Below are positions 11,016-21,612 of a stretch of 64,000 nucleotides of DNA, piece by piece (within the stretch, counting starts at the first letter, position 1; each line of letters begins with the position of its first letter). A program made the position numbers and the translations under genes. The notes beneath the pieces were generated by a model. It saw nothing but the letters and a program-made list of their open reading frames with translations. It made no database searches and was not told the DNA's origin. The DNA lies in contig OZ234496.1 of assembly GCA_965153455.1 (NCBI GenBank), forward strand, positions 16,856,304 through 16,920,303. Reading direction: 5' to 3'. This DNA comes from Sphagnum compactum (Eukaryota > Bryophyta > Sphagnopsida > Sphagnales).

Positions 11016-11441
11016 CAACTCAACTCATTAGTCTACGGCACTGTTGAAATCTCCACCCCTCAGATCGCATTTCCGAATAAGAACTCCCCATGGACTCGTT
11101 CAACAATCCGAAACTCAGAAAAAACACTTTGCAAAATGGCGCCAGAACTCCCAAGGACGCGGACGCTCATGATCGCGCAATTGGCTGGCATGCTTTCAGC
11201 TTAGAGCAGCTGATCCCAATGACCTGACAAAACAGTCTCCAATTATGCCGTCTAGACTGAACCTGCAACCAAGTACAGAGGACGAAGGTTTGTCGAGCGA
11301 GCAAATGCTTGACAGCTGATAATCTAGTCTCGATCTCTCTCACAGCTGGGATGATGTGATGACGAAAAGCCTTGAAAGAAGATTGAGGCGGAAAAAAATG
11401 ACGGCGAAAGATCAAAAGTAAGGGTGTTTTTCCACTGAGTC

Positions 11442-11511
11442 GCTGCACCTTCAGCTTTGAATGGTCCATTTACTTTCCATTATCGTTAAATTCTCAAGCT
11501 GAAGGTGCAGC
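11442..11511. repeat. Perfect 16-bp inverted repeat with 38-nt spacer
   Basis: GCTGCACCTTCAGCTT at 11442-11457 is the exact reverse complement of AAGCTGAAGGTGCAGC at 11496-11511. It lies at the point where block A stops matching block B closely, so it may be a small insertion or hairpin specific to A. Confidence 0.75.
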
Positions 11512-11722
11512 TGAATGAGTCGGTGCGGTTCCTTTCAGTTAGCATTACCCTACCTTACAAAGTTGTCTATCCTTAGAGCTGGACTAAGTCGCACTGTATA
11601 CAGGAATATTTTTTAATAGTTTGCTTGTGGAGAAGGAATTGTCGACAAAGCAAAATGCAATCTAAAAATTTGTCACTTTGAGGAATCAAAATAAGGCATG
11701 TTGCTAGGTTCAATCAAATAGA

Positions 11723-11963
11723 GTATAGGCTGCATTAAGCTGCACATGCCAGCACCACATTCCTGAAAGCTGGCAATTGTAGCGGATTGACTAGCTCAAA
11801 AATCAGCAGGCAAAAGTTCTCAGATTTGTTAGAGATTTACTTGAAATTTTCAATTCAACTTCATGACATCCCAGCACAAGGAGGATGACTTCTGATGAGA
11901 CATTCCCACAATACTTTTTCAGACCAACAAGAATGCAATAACATTTGTCACACATGGATACCA
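11723..11963 (+). repeat. Internal ~240-bp repeat of block A, first copy
   Basis: From the GGCTGCATTAAGCTGC region to CACACATGGATACC this matches 12657-12900 in direct orientation. Shared landmarks are CATATTCCTGAAAGCTGGCA-like sequence, TTCTCAGATTTRTTAGAGA and the AAGAATGCAATAACATTT block. Block B has a single equivalent at about 23700-23965. Confidence 0.8.
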
Positions 11964-12656
11964 CCTAGCTTCAGAGAATTCTGGCTCCTGCCTTAGTATG
12001 TGTTAACAGGCATCTATACATAAATTAGCCCAGCTCCAATCTCATTTTTTGATTTGTCCTGATCTCCCTTCGGCAGACAGAGTTCTAGACTACACTCCTA
12101 GCTCAATCTGCAGTTACCCTGTGGTTAGGCACTGCCACAGTGGGCAGCTTCATTAGCAGTCTTTCAGTCTCAATTCTTACTAAGGTGGCAACAACTCAAA
12201 TGGCAGCTGGATAGGGAATGATTTATGGAATGATCTCCTGATCTCAGTGTTCTCAAACTGGCCATCCACATTCTGCATACATTTCCTATACTTACAAGAA
12301 CATTGCATCTGAAACACTTGCAAGGGCTGGCTGATTCTGATTCAAGTGGCCCTCTCCCACAAGTGTCTCTGTGCCTCACGGCATCTGACAACTAGGCTAC
12401 AATGAACTCATCATCTAAGAAGAAATTATGATCCTTCAAGTGCAGTAAAAGTGCACCTCTAGGACGTTTTCCATACATGCAAAGAGTGCTTCTTGATAGA
12501 TGTCTGATATATGTAACTGCTTGAAATTGGAAACACTTCACTCCTCACTCAGGATTGCAGGGCTTGCCTGTAACTCTTCGCAGTTATCAATCCACCTGCA
12601 TGCTTGCATTGCTACACTGGTTTCCAACATTGCAGATTCACCACTTTAAAAAACTA

Positions 12657-12900
12657 GATTATAGAGTGCATTAATCTCCAGTTGCAAGTGGAGCATATTC
12701 CTGAAAACTGGCAATCATAGCAGATTGGCTCAATCAAAAATCAGAGGTCAAAGTTCTCAGATTTATTAGAGATTTACTTCATGTTTGCACTTCAACTTCA
12801 TAACATCCAAACACAAGCAGACTGACTTGTGATGAGACATTCGCACAATTCTATTTGAAGCCAACTAAGAATGCAATAACATTTATCACACATGGATACT
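12657..12900 (+). repeat. Internal ~240-bp repeat of block A, second copy
   Basis: This is the direct-orientation partner of 11723-11963. It is the copy that continues in register into the glyoxalase pseudogene, so the first copy is probably the extra one. Confidence 0.8.
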
Positions 12901-13303
12901 AGATAGCATGAGAACTTGCATCCGGAATGATACAAGATCCTCCTCAGCAGTTAGTGAGTGTATGATACAAAGAGACTGTACTCAACAGATTCTGCCTACC
13001 ATAGCCTTGTGGTCATAGACCTCAGACACATGCAGACACATGTAGAGACAAAGAGATGGGAATTTGTTTTCAGAAAGACTCCTAATTTCACCTCATTTTA
13101 TGATGTAAATAGCAGAGGTGGACTTCTTCCTTTGCCACTGGCCCTCTACAAGACAACTCTCACTCTACAGAGATACACACATCTGGAGGATGGATAAGGT
13201 AATAACAGTGGTTGGTTGGACAAGAAAATCTAGAACCTCTTGGATTCCAAAAACATTTCTGCCAGAGTACAACCTCTGATTCCTTTCAATAAGATGAGAA
13301 GCT

Positions 13304-14470
13304 TCAACACCCTTCAAAATTGTCATTCATGTGCCACAAGCCTGCCATAATGCCCATTGATGATTCTTTGCCTGTAGCAGCCTCTGGAGGGACACTGGAC
13401 CCAAGATCTGTTAACATGGATGGCAGACTCAGGGATTGATGTCAGACAGCCTCTAATCCATGCAAAGTGTCTTGAGTCCCTCCAAAGAAGCATTTGAGCA
13501 ATCTACAGCAGGAGTCATAAGTGAAGATAACCTGCAAAAGCCTTCATGTTTGGAACAAATTCCAAAGAGAGACTGGAGTTCTGTTGTGTCAATAAAGATA
13601 AATCCATCATTTGGATTCACCAGTGCCTTTGATTCAAATCTTTGCTAAAGAAGAGAAATCCAGAGAAGCTCAAGCAGGAAAATATTAAGAGAAATCACTC
13701 ACCTGCAGTGACTCCTTCCACCCTCATGAAGGGTTTGAATTCTAGCTATCTCCAATTGTTGATGGCACAGTTTCTTTTTTGTCTTTTATTTGCTGTTACG
13801 CATCCATATCATCTTCTTCATTAGTGCCTCATTCCTTGGTTTTTACACTGATTGCAAATTCAAGCTTCTTCTGGGTATACTTTCACAAAAGAAAAACCAA
13901 CATTGCTTCCACTACAAGAAAGACTAGTGCATGCTTCATAATGAGGGAAAGGCCGATCTATCTATAGAGGTGGTCACAACCTTTTGACAAAAATGACAGG
14001 AATTGTCCCTTCAAGCATCAGTGCCTTTACCTTGTAAGATCAATCTGGAGCACACCAAGTGGCCTGGCAAACCCAAAATTCTGAGAAATTTCATAAACGT
14101 GAATCATTTGTGCTTAAAAAATACAGCAAACGGGGCACAAACTAAGGCATCCCCCACCAAATCTCATTGTCAACTTGAAGTTGGACGAACAAATCTTGCA
14201 ATCCAAAATAACTTACCAAGTAATACAATGGTCCCAATCATGAATAATATATGATCCAAAGCCACAAACCCAACCGGAGTAGATGTTTAACTTTGCCATT
14301 CAGTCACAAACCCAGCAATCTTGCAAAAGTAAAATCTGGTACAAAATCTACTACCATTGTAGAAGAAAAGACACAATTTGGATCCAGTACACAATCAAAA
14401 ACCCCTTCAGTTAACAAATTCTCACAGAAAAAACAGAATGAAGTAAATAATGAAACCATAAGGAGTATGA
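13304..14470 (-). pseudogene. Truncated glyoxalase II pseudogene in block A
   Basis: The last exon is recognisable at 13381-13304 on the minus strand. It is still 26 codons long and ends in a stop (AATGKESSMGIMAG onward, compared with [14 protein letters not shown] in the intact gene). The penultimate exon lies at 13879-13703, starting YTQKKLEFAISV, but meets a +1 shift and stop (KE*) after about 16 codons and further stops later. Beyond 13.97 kb the sequence jumps to intron 1 of the intact gene, so exons 2-5, including all metal ligands, are missing. Exon 1 was not found. No functional enzyme can come from this copy. Confidence 0.92.
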
Positions 14471-14499
14471 AGAAATGCAATTTGAAAATCTGGTGACAC

Positions 14500-17190
14500 A
14501 AATTTTCAGAGTCAACAGAGAAATTGTAGCCAGTCTCCTTAGAAACTGGCTTTACAATTCTGATATAATCATTTCTTTACACTGGGCCTGGCTAGTTCCA
14601 GTAAGGTCAATAAGGGGGCCAGACCTCTCACGGACCTCGAAGAGGACTGGAAGGCATAGGATTCAACCAACACGACCAGGAGTTTCCAAAGCATGTACTA
14701 GTTATGATAGGATTATGCAAAGCTTGATTCTGATACTTACTCTGATCTTGATTAAAATGAGACCCCACTTGTTTTGCATGCAGTTGTTAAACATTGTAAT
14801 ATGTGTCAATTGAATTGCACTATCAGGTAGCCAACCAAGGATACCTCATCCAAAGGCATACCATTAACCTTACTGTTTCAACACTCATGTTCAAGGTGTC
14901 CCCCCTGCTACAGGCCATGGATCAGTACTCGGAGTTTGAGACCCAGAATATGGATATGGAAAAGACATGCTAAAGAGTCTGAAGGAAATTTTGGGAAAGA
15001 GGTGCACTTCAGAAGGGTTTATTTTGTGACAAACATGTGGTGAAGTTCTTCGGAACAAATTTGATTGCAGCTGAAATTCACATGTGTGCAGTGAATGGTG
15101 TGTAGGTGTATGCTACCCCTAGCTGAAACTGGAATTGGCCACCAATTTTAGTTTCAGAACCTTTTTCATCTATTTTGCCTACAAGAAGTACTCTACAAAG
15201 TACCTTCATTGAACACTAATGTGTGTACAAGCGAGCCCAGACCCTTCTGAGTAGACGAATCTCACCTAAAGTCTGAGCAAAGAATTATTTGTGATCAGCT
15301 CAAAAGATACATGATGCAATACTGAGACGTTTTTACTTAGTGTGAAACTAATGAAAAATGTTGCAAGAAATGTAAATTGCCACCACTCATCAATATCCAC
15401 ATTTATCCAGTTGAAAAGATGGGTACTTTGTGGTTGAAGAAGGCCATTGTTATACTTTTCAGATCTTTTCCGCAATTAAATAGAAATATCTACTTTGCAT
15501 GGAAATTAGTTGTGGATTCACTGTTGTAATCGCATCCATTTCCAGAAATGCATTAGTTTTGTAATTGTAAGTATTGCATTTCGATCTTGATAGATTACAA
15601 GAATCTCAAGGATCTCGTGTCACTAGCTATCCATTCCGTCAAACTTTCATTATTTTTTTGGTTGGACTCTAACAACCCTACAATGTTCTTTGCAAACTCT
15701 ACTGCATCCCCATAAAAAGTATATTGGTAGAGCTGGAATTGAGTGCATACTCTTGGGTAAACTTAATTTCCATGCTGCAGTATTTCTGGAAGTTGGCAGA
15801 GGCCATGTTAACTCAATACCATCACAGGTCTTGTCAAAGAAATTCACTTGCATGTGCAGCTGTGAGAGCGCAACATTGTTTCTGTGGGATACAATTTGAC
15901 TAACATTTCTACGCTGCTTATTTATCACAAAATTGGTAATGAAGTATATTTGAGTCGCCCACACAGAGTTAACTGTTGGAAAATTGGTATGATTTCTGGA
16001 TTGTAGCTCCACAATTCTAGTAATATCTATTTCCTTGAATTATTTTTGCAGATTGAACTCTTTCAAAGTCTTTCAGCAACTCATAAGTGTGAGCCAATAT
16101 CAATTTTCATATACTACTTCAGTGTACACCTAGTTTTGACACTCATCTATGCACATTATAGAGAGTTGATGAGTTGGTCAAGAGCGATCTCCAGTTTGCT
16201 GCAAGCCTGTTTTCTACTAGGCCTTAGCTTTCTAGAAACCAAAATATGTTTCCTAACTTTAGGTAAATGCTATTGTTGGGTGCAGGTTGATTTTGCAAGA
16301 TCATACTTCATACAAGAAGCTTGCACTAGTATCAGTAGCAGTTGGAAACATGTTAAAAATTCACTTGCATAATTTTAGGAATGGACAGTGGACAACCTGG
16401 ATAGTGGTTTGAATACAGTTGGGTTTTTTTCATAACATACACTAAGTAACCAATTGAACACCCAAAAAGAATTCAGCTATGGATGGAAGCCTAGCTTTAA
16501 CAGATCATGGTAACGGGTATATCAGATCAATTGTGGGGGTGTGCATTGGTGAAGAGAATATGGCACCCATGAAGGGGATTGAACCCCACTCCAGAGAATG
16601 CAAGGACTACTCAGTGGAGAACAATATCTAAGTGGAGAACAATATCTAGGTGCACGTAAAGGACCAGGATATCCAGTATTCAGGCAACAAATACCTTTCT
16701 AAATGGAGCATCTCAATGTACACCAAAACAGCCTAAAGTTATAGGTTGTATGAATATACTCATCACCTGTGTGTGGAAGCAAATTGAAGAGATTGTTCAC
16801 ATGTAAATGACTCTACCAAGGCAAACATTGGCTACCATGCAAATTAATTGACCTATCTGAAGCATAATTCAACACTCTCCACAACCCGTGAAACAATAGT
16901 GGACCCAAAGGCAAATGCTACTTTGAGTATTCGGTGCTAAATGTTCACGTTTCTATTACCAAATTAATCAAGTTCCGTTACCAAAATTTGAAATTAGGTT
17001 GCTATCACAAGTAACTCAAAACCCTATGTTTTGTTTCCAAATATTGATTCAAAGGTATGCACAAAAGTTGGCTAAAGGTGGGCACTTAATATCCCTTGAT
17101 TAGGGAATAATCCAATTTGGTTTAAACACATTAGACACTTAACATATGAAAATCCATAGATTGTTGGCATTCATTGTCCAATGGCAATGA
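14500..17190. other. Intergenic DNA, no supportable gene
   Basis: Short ORFs here (for example 15650-16012 on the minus strand) have no convincing similarity. The only notable feature is a tRNA-arm-like segment at 16561. The last part is the 3' flank of the hydrolase gene. Confidence 0.5.
16561..16587 (-). other. tRNA 3'-end-like segment, possible tRNA relic or primer-binding site
   Basis: The reverse complement reads GGGGTTCAATCCCC followed by TTCATGGGTGCCA, which has the look of a tRNA T-arm plus acceptor 3' strand ending in CCA. On the + strand it starts TGG, as LTR primer-binding sites do. No matching 5' acceptor strand, D-arm or anticodon arm lies next to it, so it is not an intact tRNA gene. 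Confidence 0.35.
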
Positions 17191-20100
17191 TTATTGAACA
17201 GGAAACACTTGGATTGCTGGTCCAACAAAGCTTCGCCCACGAATTTCAATGGTTTTGTCTGAGCACAAGCCATCCAAGTGTGTCATTGCAAGATTGATGA
17301 ACATTTCTAGCACATAATCTTGCGGACATCCTCCTCTTCGGAGAGCGACTGCACCTTGTTCAATGTGAAACAGGTGCCTTTCCACCTTAAAAGTGAAGTT
17401 TGCTGCTTTAGAGGCATTCTCCTTGGATACATCCCATTTGCCAACAATCATTGGTGTGAAAGTATCTTTGTATCGCAAGAATCTCATAGGGTCGTTGCTA
17501 TTCCTAATCCCTGTTGGAATGCAAAACTTATAAATCAAATCTTCTTCAAAATTGTGATTATGGACATTGAAGCCTTCAATTTGTTTCACACCTATTATTT
17601 CTTTAGTGTCAGCCCTCGAGGAATTTTGCCCAAAAGTGTTTGTTGTGTCTTCTCGAACTCGAACTTGCATTCCAGAACCTGCAATCATACCTTGACCAAA
17701 CATGCCCCTGGACTCTAGGTTAGCAACACTTGTAGAACCCCCCAAAGTTATGTTTGTTGTTTCTTTTGTGAGTTCGCCCTTCTCACCCCCTTGAACACTT
17801 GCACTAAAATCTTTTAGCTCTGTTCCTTCGCATTCTGGTAAAGACCCCCCAAAAGAAATCTTGATATCATCTTGGAACCACTCAAAGTTTTGTTCAGTAT
17901 CTGCATCACAACCAAGATTGCATTGTGTTTGTGTTGTCACATTTAGGAATTTAGTCCCTGTTCTGTCTCGAAAAAACACAATCGTTAACTTTGGCTTCAT
18001 AGACGCGGTCTTGATTTGGTGTGGAATCTCTCTAGCATCACGGAATTTGCGCCCAGCCTCTGGATAGACTTTCACTGTGTATGTACGAGGAACCATTTCT
18101 GGTTCACTTGAAGGTCCAGAATTAGGGGGTGGATCCCCACCAGGTGGTTTGCCTTCATCATCCTTTTCATCACCCTTCCCATATTCCCACCAAGTTGATG
18201 GCTTCCCCAGTGACCAACTTTGTACACTTTTACCTTCCTCCTTCCCCTGTTGACTGCTTCCACTTGATGAAGCTCTTGAAGCACCTGTAGATGATCCAAC
18301 TCCTGAAGGTCGTTTGGTCACATGAGGATCACCCTGTTTGAATGCCTTGTATTCTTTGGCCACCTCCCATATTACAGGAAAAAACATGTTGTCTTGTTCC
18401 CTCTTATTCATGGTAATGAAGTGGTTTCCTTGGAAGTCTTTCAAACCCACTCCAAATTGTTTTGCAACATCCTTTGATGGCAATGGCGAACTCATGGTTT
18501 TGATATTGTCCTCTTCCATCTTTGGCATCCTGAAACCAATAAGTTCAAAAGCTCCAGAATCTTGGACTTTCATGAACATAGAGGCCAACAAACTTTCCCA
18601 AGCACTTTCACTTAGGGCCTCCAATTTCACATCATTATCATTTTTTACTGTAACTAGGGCCTGGTGTAGTCCCACTCCCAGCACCTTGCTCATACATTGT
18701 GCATCCAAAAAGAGGAACTCAATGGAATCCACTTCAACATTTTCTCTTGCACCTGCGAAAACTGATGTGTCCTTCAAAAATTTTGAATGATGTTCATGGA
18801 AGTTTGGAAAAATTGTTGGACTTCCATGCCTTGGAGCCTTTTCAATTCTTTCGCATAAATATGTTTGCAAATTGCGGGCCTCTTTAATAAGCATATCATT
18901 GTCTTGATCAACATTGCAAACAACATGTTGGACAACACATTGTCTTTCATCCATTTCCTTGTCCCTATTTCACCCAACATGATGTACATAGAAGATTAGT
19001 TACAAATTAAAGAGAATAGAATGAAACCCAATACAAGCACAAATTTCACTTGTTATATTCAAATATGGAATGTATCTACCTAACACTCAAGAAGTGAACT
19101 TAATTAAATGTTTAAATAAAGTTGGCAACTAATGCAAAATATGGCACACATGTTGACTTGATCAAATAAATGTGCAAATGACTTGGATGTTTTTTCCATC
19201 ATGTAACAACTTGACATTGTGTAACAAAATCAAGTCATGAACTTTCAGTACCTCTTTTTTCTTGTTGGTGTGCTAGCAATTTCCATGTCTCCCAATGCCT
19301 CTTTATCTTTTGATTCACTCAATCTGAGTCGAACTTCTTGACCCTGTGCACATATTTATGTCAAAGCTAGAACACATAGATTTGGTTGGCTAATGGCATA
19401 TAATTCAAGTCCTAAATTTATGTCATAAATATATAAATGATGTTAATAAGCATGTGTAAAACAGCATGAGCATGAAGTTGGATTATAAGTTCAAAGTTTG
19501 GTGTGGAAAGATCATCACCTTCTTATCATCAATAGTTTGATATAGACCTTTTGATAAAAACTGTCGTAGGAACTCCAGTAGTGTCAAATAACTTGGGTCA
19601 AGAATGGAAGTAGGTGTGCAAATGTCATTACTATCCATGACATCAGTTGACTGGCGCTCCAAATCAGAATAATCGTTGATTTCCTGAACCAAACCACATT
19701 CACCTATTAAAAAATAGGCTAACTCACCAATTACTCCTTGCATTGGACATTGTTGGAGATGCTACACATCATTTCGTCGATACAACTTCAAGCACACTGT
19801 TTGCCAATATAATATCCTCCCAGCTAACTAATTATTTGACTAAAATATAAATTAATTGCAAATACATGTAAGGTTTCCAAAATAGCCTAAGGAAATGGGG
19901 ATGAATTGGTAACTAAAACCACAAGCCCTACCTATTAGTCGACAACTATAACCTCCAACAAGGATATTTGTTACACAAGGCATTTTTGACCATCATAGTG
20001 AGATATAGATAGCAAAATGCACAATCCTTACTTAGTCTCCAAATAAATACACACCATTCATGAAAAAAATAAAATTTACAGATCAAAATTTAATATGGAA

Positions 20101-21540
20101 CCAGCAATTGGGTCCTAAAATGATTATGCTTAGGATATTTTCGAATGGTTTTTCCTAAAGACAAAAGAAAACTTATATCAAGTAAAGGGCAACACCTTCC
20201 AAAAGTGGCAGATTTAAATTGGAGAGGGCCTCCTAATCAGTTGGTGTGGCCACCAAGTTTATGAGGAAAGGCTAGTGATGGACTAATTTGAAACGTGGCC
20301 CAATCTCCAACCTCAAGGTTCCTTTGCAATAACATGTATTGATCTTACAAAGTACACATCATATCATAAGCAACTAATTGGAGTATGGATAAAAAAAACA
20401 AACCTGCAAAAAGGGCTTGTTCTTGTTGACAACACACACTTTGACCTTCTTCAAATCCAAGGCAGCTTCAAAGTGTTTAGACAACTCCAACAATGGATCC
20501 TTCAAGCTTTTAGACATCAAGCTGTCTAATATGCTTTGGAAGTTTCTGAAAAACCTCCATGACCAACTTTTATTCTTCATTAACATCAGACGATCTTTGG
20601 TTGTGAACTTTGTGTTTGTGAGCTTTGTGTTAGTTCCACCATAAAACACTATGCCACATAGATTGCTTCGTAAGTCTTTGTATAAACCCGATTCATCATG
20701 AAGCTTAACCAATGCTTGTTTGAGCACCCAACCTCCATAGCCATGTCCCACAAACACCAATGGGCACCCTTGTCCATCTTTGTTTCTAGAAATTCTCAAG
20801 TCCAACTCCAGAAGACTGAAAGAAGCGTGACACACCAAAAAAGATGTAAGCAAAAAAAAAAAAATGTCACCTTTAGTCCATCGTTATCATCCATGACCCA
20901 ATTGGAAGTGACAAGTTGTGTAGAATCAAAAGGCGTAATTCTTATCACATCATATCTTTCAGAAGCAAGGCATTGGAAAATTTGGGAAGTCTCGAAACGC
21001 GAGTTTGGATGCACGACTCGTTTAACCCCCCCCCCCCGGTATTTTGCCATCAGGGGTGGATTGCTTTGGGGTTTAGGCTACAAACTGGGTGCACCCCTTT
21101 TGGAATAAGTCTAGCCCAATCTTCTATGCTCCTCAAATTAACTTGCAACCAAATTCATTACATTTGCACAAACAACACACAACCACTTACCTCTCTTTGG
21201 CAAAACGGTCCAAATCTCGCAACGCTGCTTCTTCAGGGCTCTGGCCGCGAACCCCCGTTGGCGGCAAAGCATAACTAGGTCGAAATTCAAAAATTCGCAC
21301 ATTGCTGCCGAGGTCTTCCGGTAGCCATTGTTGGGGCCAACACACCTCTGGATGCCCTTTCTGCACCCATGTCTCCCCGGGCTTCCCGGACAGTGGAGCA
21401 GTCCTTCGATCTTCGAGGTCGCTGAAAAACACCACGTCCATGTTTGTGACCCTGTTGTCGCCTTTTGGCGTCCATAGTTGGTTAACCAGCGACCAGATCT
21501 GCAACCAAAAACACAAAGCTTTGCCAAATGAGATCAGCAA
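17191..21540 (-). CDS. SERAC1/SesB-like alpha/beta-hydrolase (catalytic Ser lost) fused to a novel C-terminal region
   Basis: Minus-strand exons, all with GT..AG borders: 21540 (or 21498)-21191, 20955-20871, 20805-20404, 19683-19519, 19343-19252 and 18964-17191. Phases match at every junction. The exon 3 acceptor at 20805 uses GGAG; an alternative at 20815 breaks the frame. Start alternatives are the ATG at 21540, or an upstream exon from the ATG at 21612 spliced at 21565/21498. The product is about 955 aa. The first ~360 residues follow the SERAC1/SesB lipase pattern: DVVFF strand, WLPEDLGSNVRI, VFVGHGYGGWVLKQAL and a late ICTP block. The nucleophile position in GHGYGG is Gly (codon 20742-20740), the oxyanion HG is replaced by SD, and the expected His before ICTP appears as Ser, so hydrolase activity is unlikely. 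The remaining ~590 residues are one exon: a mixed domain, a Gly/Ser/Pro-rich linker (about 18330-18090) and a polar, probably beta-rich domain; I do not recognise this part. Related hydrolase domains head some NLR-type immune proteins. Confidence 0.8.
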
Positions 21541-21612
21541 CTCAGCTCATCTTCCTAATACTACAATAGCTGTGCCAAAGCCCCAAAACTGTCGGAAACA
21601 ACAAGAGCCCAT

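Larger units (their letters stand above)
10381..14475. repeat. Segmental duplication, copy A (decayed)
   Basis: Block A aligns in the same orientation with block B (about 20255-26985). Matching stretches include 10381-10460 with about 20255-20335, 10700-10762 with hydrolase exon 3, 11010-11360 with 21625-21970, 11980-12130 with 22920-23070, 12657-13390 with about 23700-24410, 13700-13970 with 24720-24930, and 14020-14470 with 26530-26985. Relative to B, copy A has lost about 1 kb of the hydrolase gene and about 1.5 kb carrying glyoxalase II exons 2-5. Both gene remnants in A carry disabling changes, so A is the decayed copy. Confidence 0.9.

Noticed and set aside
14575-14720. GC-richer segment considered as a tRNA or other RNA gene
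   Set aside because: No cloverleaf pairing could be built and no conserved A/B box spacing was seen.
15650-16012. 120-codon minus-strand ORF and its + strand mirror, considered as a Ty1/copia RNase H or Pol fragment
   Set aside because: Only vague word similarity; no catalytic motif and no neighbouring copia domains.
18338-18790. 150-codon + strand ORF inside hydrolase exon 6
   Set aside because: Shadow of the minus-strand coding exon, with no similarity of its own.
21028-21039. Poly-C run as a regulatory G-quadruplex
   Set aside because: A single homopolymer in intron 1 of the hydrolase gene; only one G-run on the opposite strand, so the four-tract requirement is not met.
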